Source: Circinella umbellata (taxonomy: Eukaryota; Mucoromycota; Mucoromycetes; Mucorales; Lichtheimiaceae). From it: DNA of 64,000 nt. Both the position numbers and the translations under genes were made by a program. The DNA lies in the NCBI GenBank assembly GCA_025093555.1, contig JAIWNF010000079.1, positions 62,001 through 126,000 on the forward strand, read 5' to 3'. This document shows, piece by piece, positions 39,510 to 52,679 of the stretch (position 1 is the first letter of the stretch; the number at the start of each line of letters is the position of its first letter). A model generated the notes under the pieces. The model did not search any database, had not been told where the DNA came from, and saw nothing but the letters and a program-made list of their open reading frames with translations.

Positions 39510-41150
39510 TGAAGAAGAAGTCTGTTGTATATATATTCTCTCTCAATGTAAATAATTTGCAGTAATAATTAGCAAGACAAAAGTATTACTCGTGGTGTAA
39601 ATAAAATAAAATAAAATATTCGTACATAGTATAAAACATACCTTTTAATTTTTTAAGCAACGTCTGGGTAAAAAAAAAGGTAAAAACACAACACTCTTCT
39701 TTGGTTTCATTGTGGCATAATAATAATAGATATTTTGATTTTTACAAAGTCGTATATGTATAAATGTATATATCAAAATGTTTTTTTCTTTTCATCTCAT
39801 AGGCTATCAGACAAGTTAGGTGTAGATCTAAACTATCAAGATTGACACTTTGTCTTGCATTTTTACATAATACCTTTTTGTGGTTGCTGTCTCCTGTATA
39901 GTTTTTTCTTTTTATAATTAATAACCATGTATGACTGACAAGGGCTTTTAAATAGCAATTATGCTATTTCAATATGAACTTTACACAGTGGTATTATTTC
40001 TAACATTTTATGCATTGAAACAGAAAACCAAGAATTCTCTAGTCCCAATATGGAGTTTATCTTTTTTTTTTTTCACTCCTGTAGTTAGCACCAACCCACT
40101 TTTTCCCAAGTTGGTTAATGCATATTCCCAATGGTTATGGGGCAACCCTGGTTTCACAAACAACAATGATAATCAAGAGTTTTAAAGTTTTACTGTTAGA
40201 CACCTGATTCTGCCAACTTTCTATTCCTGTTTTATTTTTTTTTGTATTCGATCCCCTTTATATATAGTCTCCTTTCCATAACAACTATTTTCACTGGTGG
40301 GTATTTAGAAGAAAGCAATTATAACTAGAATATTCATATCATTTGAATCTTTAACTTGTATTAAACTATCTAAAAACTATGAACCATATTAGCTACTATT
40401 ATAGTCAACCCAAACTTACATTCAGAAAATGCAGATGAAAAAGCTTTTTATTTTTTGGTGTTGTTACACAAATTGTCATCCGAATTTCAGGGATAACAAG
40501 GGACAACTTAAAAAGTTTATTAAGTAATCTATTATATAAGTGATGTAAACCTCGGAACTTGGAAAAAAAAAAAGGGCGGGCTTGCATAAAAAAAGAGAAA
40601 AATCGCTTGATTATTTGATCCCAAAGGAGAATTTTTATTACCGGGTCTTTTTTTTTTTGGAAATTCTCCACACAATTTGTTATTACTTTTTGTTCATATG
40701 ATTTTGTTCTTCGGCACTACCCGATCAATAGCAGTACGATGTATAGAAAAGAAAACTAATAAATGTCATAAGCATAAAAATAAGTTTAAATTGAAATAAA
40801 TTAAATATCAAGGCTAGACAAAATGCAATTTGACAGGTGAGATTACCATTAGGTATGAAAATAATATAAAGAATAATATACTAATAAATACTACGTTAGT
40901 ATTATTATTGGTGATAATGTTTGTGTATTAAGAGCTTATAAAAGCCCAGATAATCAAGCAAAATGAAAGTTTATATGTCTATGATTTCTACTTCTGGAAG
41001 ATCTGTCGTACACAAACCTTCTTTACAAAAAAATCTCCATTTGCTTATATAATAAAATTAATTTTTTGAAATTATATATTTAACGACAAGTGGCAAATGT
41101 CTTTTTTTTTTTTCAATTACGTATAATTTCAGTATAGTTCAAGAAAAAAC
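39510..41150. other. Intergenic upstream of beta-galactosidase 1
   Basis: About 1.6 kb, AT-rich. A 74-residue frame at 39961-40185 has an ATG but a poly-Phe centre from a T run and is not supported. The probable beta-galactosidase TATA box is at 40937-40944. Confidence 0.5.
40937..40944 (+). promoter_or_regulatory. Candidate TATA box of beta-galactosidase 1
   Basis: TATAAAAG lies about 210 bp upstream of the ATG at 41151. It is a close match to consensus on the coding strand; the start site is unknown. Confidence 0.4.
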
Positions 41151-44100
41151 ATGGTATTCGTCAAAGGTGCTTTGATGAGCATTACTTTAGCTATTGCAGC
41201 TATAACATCCGTTGTTTCAATTCCAGTCCATCAAAAAAGATTAAATAAACGACAAGCAGAGGATGGTGTAGATGATTCAAATGGTTTAACTGATTTGGTT
41301 ACTTGGGACACATATACATTAAAAGTCAATGGTGAACGACTTTTTCTTTTTAGTGGTGAATTCCATGTAAGTCAATCAAAAATAAAATAGCAATCGTATC
41401 TTTGTTGATATTGAATGTAAATATGCAAGTCAAAAAAATTCTGATTGCATTTATATCTATAATAAACCCAAATATACTATTTAGTACTATCGTCTTCCTT
41501 CACCAGGGTTATGGTTAGATATTATGCAGAAATTCAAAGCACTTGGGTATAATGGTATTTCCTTTTATTTCAATTGGGGTTACCATTCTCCAAAAAGAGG
41601 CGTATACAATTTTGATGGTATTCGTAATGTACAAAAAGCTTTTGATGCTGCTGAAGAAACAAATCTTTACGTAATTAGTCGAGCTGGTCCTTATATTAAC
41701 GCTGAAAATGTGAGTATAAAGTTACTGAATTTCTTTCTTTCATTATATCACAAAAAGAAAGTCTTAATTATAATAACTAATTATAAAACTTTTTTTCTTT
41801 TTTTTAAAAAAAAAGGATTGTGGAGGTTTAGCTCCATGGACTTTAGATATGCAAAGTCCTGCAAGAAAAAGTAATCCTGAAAATAATGCTGCAAGTGAAG
41901 AGTAAGTAAAAAGAAAAGAAAAACGTATATACACAACACACTAGCATAATTATTTATAATAATTACTTGGGATATCATCTGTTATTTCCGGTACATCAAA
42001 AATAATAGATGGCTTAATGAAATTGACAAAATCTTGGTACCCAATCAAATTACAAAAGGGGGTAAAATCATTTTAAATCAACTTGACAATGAATACTCAT
42101 CCAATACAGACCCTGGATATCTTGAAATGATTAAAAACAAATTTATTGCCGATGGTATGGACGTGCCTGATATTTACAATGATGCCAATATGCTTTACAA
42201 CTTTCCTAAGGGTCCAGCCGATATTTATGGTTGGGATAATTATCCTGCTGGTTTTGACTGCAGTGCACCTGACGCTTGGCCAAACAACAGAAGTACAGAA
42301 TATATGTCCTATCATAAAAAAGTAAATGATCATCAACCAGCAGCTCTTTGGGAATTCCAAGGGGGTGCATTTGATCCTTGGGGAGGACCAGGCTATGAAG
42401 GTTCGCTATATTATATATATATATATATATATATTTAAATTTTTGTAATAATAGGTGTAGGTGTAAATAATAATAGCGTGTTTAATGATTCTCTTTTTTT
42501 TTTTTTAGCTTGTTATCAAATGGTAAACGAAAAATATGCCAAAGTTTATTATAAGAATAATTATGCACAAGGAATTACAATACAAAATTTATATATGACT
42601 TATGGAGGTAAATTATCCACTATAATTCTTTAAAACGACCCAAACATCATATAAAATGAAATAATAAGATTAAATTTTTGTAACAACTAAAAGGAACATC
42701 ATGGGGTGGTCTTTCAAAGCCAAGTGTATATACAAGTTATGATTATGGTGCTGCTATTAGCGAGCCTGGACTAATGACTACAAAAGCTTATGAGAATAAA
42801 CTTCAAGGTACGTAACAATTATATATATTATATATATATAATAAGCTCTAGTATTAAATATAAAATGGACTAATGTATAGTTAATTTTATTATTATTTAT
42901 TATTAGCAACGTTTCTGCATACTGTAAAACCCTTTTTGACAACGGAACATTTTAAAGCAAAAGTGGATAAGAGTGATATTATTCTGGTAGATGGTCGTGC
43001 TGCCACTGAAACTTCTACCAAGTTTTATATTGCTCAACATTGGCTTACATCATCTAAAGATTTAGACGAGTAAGAATATATTTTATTCTTCTTTTATAAA
43101 AAAAAAAGAAAACATGACAAACGGTCATAGAAATAATAATATTGTTATCTTGGTTTTTTTTTTCAATATGGTTATACAGATTTCATATCACTATAGATAC
43201 AACCGATGGAAAATTTGAAATCCCAAGAAGTAGCAAATTGATTCTCAATGGCAGAGATGCCAAACTTTTGGTTGCCGATTACGATTTTGAATCTCAACAT
43301 TTAATTTACTCTACCAGTGAAATATTTACTCATCAAGACGTTGGCTCTCATGATGTCATTGTTGTTTACGCTTATGAAGAAGAAGAAGGAGAATTTGCGA
43401 TCAAGGTCAAGAATGACAACAAGGTTCACGTGGAAGCGGATGATTCCGTTAATTCCGAAACTAAGGATGGCATTTTACAGCTTACTTATACCCATCCTAA
43501 TGGTACTACGCCTGTTTATATTTCGGGTGGTACCGAAAAAGATTTACTTGTCTTAATTGCTGGTTACGATAGTGCTCTACATTGGTGGGCTCCCTATATT
43601 GACAAAAAAGAGAGTGAACGTGTATTAATCCATGGGCCTTACCTTGTTCGTAGTGCAAAGAAAGATGAATCAAACATTGCTTTCACTGGTGATATTGATG
43701 AAACAACAGATATTCAAGTGGTACTTCCGGATGGAATCAAATCCATTACATGGAATGGTGAAAAGGTCAAGTTAAAGAAACAAGACAAACATGGCATCTA
43801 CACTGGTACTTTGAAGTTCACAAAGCCTAATGTCAGTTATACAGATCTTACGAAAGAAGCCAATTGGAAGTATAGCCCTGCTTCGCCAGAGACTGAACCA
43901 GAGTTTGACGATTCTGAATGGATTACTGCTGATCGACTTTCTACAAATTCGATTACACCACATAAAACATGGCCAATCTTATATGCTGATGATTATGGTA
44001 ATAGAAGAATTTAAAAAAAGAAAAGCATGCCAATTTTTAAGCATATAATTATTTTAATTAATAATAATAGGCTATCATACTGGAAACATATGGTTCAGAG

Positions 44101-45057
44101 GTCACTTTAATGGCTCTTCTGAAATTACTGGCTTTAACCTGACGGCTCATTCAGGATCTGCATCTGCTTGGATTGTTCATTTGAATGGTCACTATCTTGG
44201 TGGTTTTGATGTCGGTAATCAAGCATTTACAAATTTGAATAGTACAACGCTTATGAACCCTGAAGGAGAAAATGTCATTTCAATTCTTTTATGGACTACG
44301 GGTCATGAAGAAGATGGTGTTTCAGATGACAATCATAAGCAGGCACGAGGTTTTACACAAGCGGAACTCTTAGGTGTTAGTAATCAAACCATTTGGTCTA
44401 TTGATTGGAAAATTCAAGGTATGTATTATATAATAACGCACAACATTTTTTTGGTTTTTATTTATACGATAAAAAAAAGAGAGATATTTCTATGATAAAA
44501 GTAAATATAATATACTAATGACACCATATCTTTATCTCGACGTATTTTAATTGTTAGGTAATCTCGGGGGCGAAGATTTGGCAGATCCAGTTCGTGGTAC
44601 TTATAATGAAGGTGGTCTCTATGGTGAACGAAATGGATGGCATTTACCTGGTTTTCCTGACGACAATTGGGAAGATATTGATACCCCAGGAAGTCAAAAC
44701 CGTACCGGTGTATCATGGTACCGAACTACTTTTGATGTTAACATTCCCGATGGATATGATGTGCCCATGAGCCTTCGTTATAAAGATAAAACGAAGACAC
44801 GTTATCGCTCCTTATTATTCTTGAATGGTTGGCAACTTGGTCGCTATGCTAATGATCTTGGTCCTCAGACTCAATTTTACCTTCCGAGAGGTATTCTCAA
44901 TACGGATGGAGAAAATACGTTGGCAATAGCAGTTATTCCAGTCGACGAAGCTGCTCAAGTTGGGCAAATTATTTTGGAACCTTATGATGTACTTCAATCA
45001 GCACTTCCTCAAGTTGAACTTGTTGAATCACCCACTTATCAAGATCGTCAAAAATAA
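41151..45057 (+). CDS. Secreted GH35 beta-galactosidase, copy 1
   Basis: The enzyme would release terminal beta-galactose from plant or fungal polysaccharides outside the cell. Ten exons, 41151-41366, 41485-41709, 41816-41901, 42009-42400, 42509-42607, 42694-42807, 42907-43069, 43180-43997, 44071-44418 and 44558-45057, give 986 residues, usual for fungal GH35. A signal peptide ([20 protein letters not shown]) precedes a KR pair that could be a Kex2-type site. The TIM barrel shows [17 protein letters not shown] and GPYINAE; likely acid/base Glu near 204 (NQLDNEYS), nucleophile Glu near 291 ([15 protein letters not shown]). C-terminal beta domains include [10 protein letters not shown] and [14 protein letters not shown] close paralogue lies 9.3 kb downstream on the same strand. 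Confidence 0.94.
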
Positions 45058-45320
45058 TCGTAAAATTATATTCTCTATATAAACAATAATAAATCTATAC
45101 GGTTTAACTTTTTATACGTAACATATTTTTTTTTACGTACTTTGTAAAATTGTCTAACGTAAGTTCATAAATTGTTAAACAAAACAAAGTAATGATAACA
45201 ACTAATAAATAATTATTAGATAGTAGCAGAATTATGCCATAAAAAACAAAAATAATTTCTTCTTTAAAAAAGATGAATGTACAATAAAACAAATCGAAAT
45301 ACGTAGCCTTTTTATTATTA

Positions 45321-46990
45321 TTATCTTATTTCCAATTTTTGTACAATTTTTCTATTATTATCATCAAGTGACTTTTGCTTTTTTAAAGCTTCAACTTGTT
45401 CAATACGACGTTTTTGAATTCGAAATAATGTCGTCTCCATGGTATTTAAACCAAGCCAAGTAATCAAATAACCCCAATAGTGGAAATAGTAAATACTCTT
45501 CCATACCAAAAGTGTCCTCGATAGATATAAAAGTTCAAACGATCCAACCAATATGCCTCCAAGCATAAAGGTTACAATATTACCAGATATATCATAAAGC
45601 TTTTTCCACACTGGTAAAGGTTTGGTCACATCATTCGCAGACATAGAAAGTGGACGAATGGCTCGTCGGACTCGACGACCCAACATTTGGACTAGAGCAA
45701 TATTACAGAACAATAAATAATATCCTGGATGAAAACCGTGCCAGATTCCAGAAATAACATAGGTAGCTAATAAAGCGGATCCAGTGGATTTTTTCTTGGT
45801 AGTACCATGAGTAGGAGTCGTTGGAGGACAAAGTCTTTCATAAACATAATGTCGCAGCCAATTTGTTGTACATCGATTCCATCGAGTAGAACTGTTTTGC
45901 ATGGACTGGGATGTCTCAACGGAAATCCAATCCGCATTCGTCAAACGATCCCATCGATGTTTTCCTTCCTTTATTCCATTATATCCAAATTGTGAAAGAA
46001 CACAACTTCCTTCTGCAAGACTCCATACACAATAAAATTTACAACGCCATACGAATCCCGTAAAATAAATAAATACAAGTCTATATAAAGAAAAAAAAAC
46101 AAGACGTTAATAATAATTTTTTAAAAGAAAAAGGTTTATATGGTTTATGCATAATTTTTCAGATATTTACTTCTTGTACAATGGAAAAGCTAAATAATCA
46201 TCATCCAATAGACGATAATAATTATAGTAAGGTCCCACAAAAGCTGTAACACATGCAAAAAATAATCCAAATACAACCAATCGAAGCGTGGGCATGTATG
46301 GTGAGATCTTTTTATCTGGCGATAAGAAGAAAAAATTGGTATATCGATAATAATCCATATATTCACACGTGGGACCTACAAATAAACCACCAAAATAACA
46401 CAACCATCCAAAATATTCAATCAAGGTGGGATATTGTTCTACTTTCATTCGTTTGTTATAATCTGTTATCGCACCGTTTCGACCATCTGCCACATTAAAT
46501 CCAAATGAAGACAACTTTATGGTTAGCATCATTAACACACCCGAATAATCAAGTTTGGTATCCCCTTCATATCCTTGGATTTGTCTAATAACGTGACTAG
46601 AAAAAAAATATTTCTGTATTAATAATGTATGGTATTAAAAAAAAAAGGAAACAACATATCAGATACTAACCAAAGTGACATGCTCATTAAAACCACTACA
46701 AAGTTTATCTCGGGTCCATTTTTCGCTGGATAGAAACGCATCCATAAATAACTAAATAAAGATATGGCAGTGATATGGAAAGCACCTGCATAGAGCTTTA
46801 AAACAAAAACAATTGTGAATACTGCATAGGCAATGGAAAGCAAGTGCCTGCTATTGGGATTATCAGCAGGTAGTTTTCTGTATAACTCTGCTAGTGGGTA
46901 TGTTACAAGTAAACATGCGATGAGCTTGATATGATCTGCTTGGACTTGGTCACCAAGCATCTCAGCACATGATTCGAAAAAATTATTCAT
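45321..46990 (-). CDS. ALE1: Lysophospholipid acyltransferase, MBOAT family (Ale1/Lpt1-like)
   Basis: An ER integral membrane O-acyltransferase that reacylates lysophospholipids from acyl-CoA (Lands cycle). Three exons, 46990-46671, 46596-46171 and 46080-45321, give 501 residues with consistent phases. Family features: IKLSSFGFNVADGR, LIEYFGWLCYFGGLFVGPTC with the preceding multi-pass N-terminus, KHRWDRLTNADWI, NSSTRWNRCTTNWLRHYVYER, and the MBOAT active-site His near residue 363 in YVISGIWHGFHPGYY. The C-terminus is charged (ALKKQKSLDDNNRK). It converges on beta-galactosidase 1 with 263 bp between stops. Identification is strong. Confidence 0.93.
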
Positions 46991-49814
46991 ATTTTTACTT
47001 TGTAGAACAAAAATACACTTGGAATCTGTTTGAGAACAATAGATTATGAGTAATTTATAAACAAGTGCTAAAAATTCAAATATTTATATATTCGTAGATC
47101 AATATAAGAGTTCAAACTCTTTACCAGTAGAAGTAATACGTGTTGTACAAATAAATCAACCAAGAAAAGATGGTTTTCGGGGGGAAAAGGGGGGGGGACT
47201 CTTACAAGTAAAAAAAAAAAGAGTAAAGAGAGGAAAAAAAAAAGTAAAAAAGTAAATTATAAAAACTTATTTATACATGATTCCAGTCCTGAAATTTTCA
47301 GGGCTAGAGGTCAAATCTTTTTTTTTTATTTTCCCATTGCATAAAAGCCCTTGCGTTTTCATTAGTGTTTATTGAATTTAGACTTTGTAAATAATAAATG
47401 AAATATCAAGAGCCTTTTTTTTATAAGTTTTTATATTGTCTTCAGAAACAGTTTAAAATTCCAATGATAGACAATCTATTCAGGGTTAGGGTCGAGTGTG
47501 TAAGTATGCCGCTGACAGATTTTAATACATAGGAGTTCACTGGTGTCATAGTTGTAGATATAGTTATACAGCAAAGTAACTAAACTACTTTGAGCTGGGG
47601 AGAAGGAAAACTGGTCCTTTTTTCTTCTTCTTTGCGAACCCAGCCTGGCTAAGTTTAGTTCAGGGTGATATCATTATTTTCTAAAAAAAAAAAAAAGTTA
47701 TACAGTGATCTAAAATAATAATTTTTTTTCCGGCTTTGCTCTTTATTATTAGTACGTAACGTACAAAAGCTCACTTTTATTTTATATTTCAATGTTTCCA
47801 TGAACTGCGAAAAGTCTCCTGTAAAATCGGTCTCTCAGGTAACAGTATAACAATACATAACTATTCTTGTAAAAATAATTAGTATTATGGAGTATAAAGC
47901 GATCTACTATAAAAAAAGCTTATCCTGACTGCACTTTTATTAGGAGTAAAAAGGAAAATAAGAATAATGAGGAGGAATGCGGATACCCCCTCATTCTCTT
48001 TGTAAACATATCATTATTACATTGATTATCCTTTAAACTTTATATCATTTTTTATGGGGTCTTTTTAATTACCTTCGCCAATTCTTGTACTCCTTCAATT
48101 TGTTTACAATTTTTTTTTAATGGGCTTAGTATCTAATTCTTCATGATCGTGAATGATGTGGCTGCTGCTTATTATTAAAAACCTTTTTTCACTTTTCAAG
48201 TCTAAATTTTCTTTTTTTTATATTTACCTTATACTAGAAATAGGGTGGGCTTGGAAATATAGAGAAAGATATAACAACCACATAATTGGATAAGTATGCA
48301 TCGTGATTATTTTGCCCCTGAATAAAATGTCAATACTGTATATCCACAGAATCAATCTACAAATGCTTTTACAGATAAAAGACTTTTTAACGTTAAGTTA
48401 TAACATAAGATTGAACGCTGCCATGTAAAATCATAATAAGTAGTAAACTATTATAATAAGGACAACGCTTAGTTTCTAATTTTCAATAAACGTCGAACTG
48501 CTGTTAACACAATAAGAGCGTAAAAGTAGTATAATAGTGTTGCCACTGTTGACAATACATAGACTCCCCTGTTCCCTTGTTGTTCTATTAATTCACCATA
48601 TACGTCAAATACCATTTAAATGTAATTGTACGTATATTTATTATACACATACCATATACCCTAACAATAGTACATGACATCCATCCGATCTATACAAAGA
48701 AAAAACAAGCGGTCAAAACATGAAGGGTGCTATGGAAATAGTCAAATCCATGATATTAACTTCTTTTTGCAATTTTACCTTATTGATAAAGAAAAAAACC
48801 GGGGGGGGGGTCACTATCAAAGAAGGGGTGTGCTATCTTGTTAAAAACCATAACTATACTGTATATATACATGGCAACTATCTCGGTTACTAGACTATTC
48901 AATTGCGTAATATTAATAACACTTTATGACATATATAGTACTGTATATCAAAATATATGATGATATCGATTGTAATCATCTAATTTAGCTCGTAGTCACT
49001 ACTTTTCATCATTCTTTTTTACTTAGTTATTATTATATATGTCATTGAATCCAAATCTACACAGGTTTAATAGAATATAAACATTATAATAGTATGGATA
49101 TATATACCAGGTATCGAATAATCTCTTTCTTACTACCATATAGTCCATATATACGACATAATACTTCTACCTCATTCTCATATAATGGTAACTTTCAGGA
49201 GTGACAAGTCATTTTCTTTACGTACTACCACTTTTCATATACAATCTAATATTATGTATATCTTATTTTGAAAGAAAACCAGACCATAGATATATAATGA
49301 GAGAATAATTTTGATATATTATCTTACAATTTATGAATCGTTAGTATTTTTTTTTCCAGGCAAGTAATTAATTATTTTTTATTATCTTTACAGTAATACA
49401 GATTATTTGAAAAACTGGATCAAGGATGGGGGTTTATCCACTATTTTATAGAAGAAATAAGTATATTCAAAAAAATGAAGTGACGTATAGAGTTTTCGAT
49501 TCAATACTAGCCACAGCTATTATTCTTATCTTACAGTGTTTTCAAACTTTATGCGAGAAACAGGTCATATCTCGTACCGTATTTACATGAAAGCAAACAA
49601 TACATAATTTCGAGAAAATTCGCATGAATGACCGGACTTTGTCGTTACTGAAGTTTTTTTTTTTTTAATCAAAAACACATTTTTTTCTTCTTCCAATTTT
49701 AATATAACGACATATATACATGTGGGTAACGATTAATAATATCATATAGACGAATTTATACACGTTTTGAACATTTATGAATTTTTATTGAACCATGTTA
49801 TAGATTCTTTACGA
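46991..49814. other. About 2.8 kb without a recognised gene
   Basis: AT-rich sequence between the divergent acyltransferase and the RNase H-like gene. It contains A runs, a G run (47189-47199), another G run (48801-48810) and many AT dinucleotide steps. No frame of useful length, no rRNA and no clear tRNA was seen by eye. It may hold promoters only. Confidence 0.5.
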
Positions 49815-51469
49815 ATGGACATACAAAGAATTAAAGATTTCACGGTATCATTTTTTGATTTTGAATTCTCTCATACTCACACTATATATATATATATACG
49901 TTGTTATTATCAACCTACACACATTTAACGAGTATATTCTTTTTTATTATACAGGAAATTACTAATCCAGTCCCAGTAGATCATGTTGTAGTAATAAGTT
50001 CTGTCAAAGAACTTCGTGCAAAGATAGGTTGCGTTGGATATGCTCTCCTTTGGGAAAATGACACAAAATCCCCATCTTTTGGTGTTCAGACTAATCTCGA
50101 TCCTAGATCTGTTTACCCACTATTATATGTAAGTATATCGACATTGTTCTCTCTTTTGATTGGTTTGTAAATGGGTGAGAATAATTAGAAAAACTAGTTT
50201 CAATACTAATGATATTTTTCCCAATAAATACTAAAAATGTAATATAGGCCATGCGTTCTGCGATCCAAAGCTGTCAAGATACCGATAACTTAAACATCAT
50301 AATAAGTGATGGAGCAGTGTGTAACTGTAAGAGGACTAAAATAAGCTGTTCGAAAAAATAAAATAAAAAGAGTAAAGGAGAGAAGTTATCATGAAAAAGC
50401 TTATATATCAATTATACTATTAGATTTGGAGGATCAAGCACTCAAACGAGGTGTTGACACAAATGAGTGCCAAGCGATAAAAGAAGAATTAAAGGATATG
50501 ATTTCAAAGCGAACTGGAACAACCCAAATAGTAAATATTCTTTTTTTTTTCTTCTTCTTTCATAATAAAGCGATGCATCAGTAAAGAACCCCAATCTTTT
50601 TTTTTGTACAGATTCGAAAGAGCGGAAAAAAATCAGAGTTACAAAAAGAGGCCAAGTTTTTAGCCAAAATTGCCTGTCAGAATGAGTAAGTTTGTTAGAT
50701 ATATGGTCCAATATTTGATTATAAAAATAACTATCCATGAATAAAATATTCACTATCTTTTTCTTTTCTTTTCTTTTCTTCTAGACTTGAAAATCAGCCA
50801 AATGAAGATGATCAAATAGCAAGGATATCTTCTTATGATGTCCATACTAGATCTTCACAAAATGTAATCGATAGATTTTCCAATCCTATTCGAAAACCAC
50901 AAATTATGGATACTTTACATAAATTTGAACCCAAAAAGAATACAACAGTAGATAAAAATGAATTTGACATTATGGAGGATTATGTTTCATTGGATACTAC
51001 CGGTCGAACAGGTAAAAAAAGAGCTCCATGTAGGCAGGAGGTTGAGCCAGAACAAAACCTTGATGAGAATTCCCTAGTACAATCCACCCGACCTTTGAGA
51101 TATGTAGTCGAAAATCGAATTCGATCAACTGAGTGGAAAAACGAAAAAAATCAATTCTTACGCTTAAACAAAAATATCAAATACGACACCGAACAAAATC
51201 TTTTTGCAGAGGACTTCAAATTACAAAACATACTTTTGGACTATGAAAATAAAAAACGAACTCAAAACAAGAAACGTCGTGTGGAAAATATAGCCTTTAG
51301 ATACAGAGAACTCCAAAAACGATCACAAATCACTCCAGGATCATCATCAGCAGCACCATTATCAACATCAAGAGTGTGTCAAACAAATGACATCTCAAGT
51401 AGCAGTGAAGAAACTGATAAGGTACCCGCAAATTGGATCCAAAGTTTAGCACGTTGGTTTAAAAAATGA
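49815..51469 (+). CDS. Divergent RNase H-like-fold protein with charged C-terminal region (tentative)
   Basis: Six exons, 49815-49844, 49955-50128, 50248-50326, 50424-50530, 50612-50685 and 50785-51469, join in phase to 382 residues. The start chosen gives MDIQRIKDFTEITNPVPVDH. Residues about 20-165 follow the order of an RNase H fold: a strand pair (VDHVVVIS, GCVGYALLWEND), a helix (PLLYAMRSAIQSC), a strand ending in D (LNIIISDGAVCNYLEDQALK) and a late KSELQKEAKFLAKIA helix resembling the EADRLAK element. The usual first Asp and Glu are not apparent, so it is probably not an active nuclease. The C-terminal 200 residues are charged and partly helical, ending WIQSLARWFKK. Fold call is tentative; the gene model is good. 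Confidence 0.7.
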
Positions 51470-52532
51470 ATAGAGAAGTATTTGATCCACATTATGTTAT
51501 ACACCACAATATAGTAATCCAGAAAAAAACATTACATATACATACATGTTAGCCAAACCCAGTAAAAGTCTTGAATATAACTGTCCTTAATCCACTATAT
51601 TTGCTACGAAATACTTATAAAAACAACAGACAACAAAATGGACACATTTTTTTTTATATATGAATAAATAATATATATGTACTATTCAACACTATAAGGA
51701 TAATATGGGGATGGAACAAGAGAAACAAAATTACTAAAGATATAATAATAACGATAATCATGTTTTGAATCATTGGCTATGTAGAATACACAACAGAGCT
51801 CATCAAATAGTATGGTGAAGTTGAACAAAGGGGCGGACAGATGGACAAATTAATTTAAATAATTGATGTGCCAGCGAAATAGCAAAAGATACAAAGAAAG
51901 CGAAAGAAAATAAACGAGAGAGTATATTAAGACAAATGAAACAGAATAATAAGGAAATACTATTTCAACAGAAGCAAAAATTTGTGCTTGGCTTTTTTTT
52001 TTATTTGCCAGAGAATTTATTCAGGGGTTGTTGTTGTTGAAGGGTGGGTATGGTCTGAGAGAACACGCCTGTTCGCGTGCAAAAGATTTGGGTCGAAAAT
52101 ATAACTACAATATACATGTCAAAGTGCGAAAAGAATACATTATATCTCAATCAGACAAAGATGAAGATGAGTTAATTGATGAATGCATGAGCTACTGCCA
52201 ATAACGAAATATCATACGTGTTCAATAAAGTTGAATGAACAACTTGTTCGTCAAATAATCTTATAGTATTAAAGAGATGGCCGATTTGCTCTGGTAACTT
52301 GTTGGCAAAAAGACCACTTTTGTTTGCTATATATTGCTAATAAATTGCTAATATATTATTTAATATACAGAGTACACTACAATGTTATATTGAAAACGCT
52401 GACTCATAAGAAATTCAAAAGAGAAAAATTATGTAACAGCCAAGCAAAACTAACCATCTTATATCAATTTTCTACTCGACTTGTAAAGTTACGTAGGAGT
52501 GTTAATAAAATGTGCAGTACTACTACGTATTC

Positions 52533-52679
52533 ATGAGTCATTGCACACTAACACTATTGCTACTACTAATTATATTCTATTGCTGTTCAACGACAGTTTC
52601 ATTATCATCTATGTTCCCATTATTACACCCATTTGCTGACTTATTTCATCATGTCCACAGTCAGATAGAAAAAAATTAA
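52533..52679 (+). CDS. Candidate 48-residue secreted peptide (small ORF)
   Basis: A continuous ATG-to-TAA frame begins MSHCTLTLLLLIIFYCCSTT, a textbook-like hydrophobic signal core with small residues for cleavage, followed by about 28 polar residues with several His (FADLFHHVHSQIEKN). It lies alone in a gene-poor region. At this length, chance is a real possibility in AT-rich DNA. No promoter evidence and no family recognised. Confidence 0.3.
   Translation: MSHCTLTLLLLLIIFYCCSTTVSLSSMFPLLHPFADLFHHVHSQIEKN

Noticed and set aside
39961..40185. 74-residue frame after the phosphate transporter
   Set aside because: Contains a homopolymer-derived Phe run, no recognisable features and ordinary AT-rich composition.
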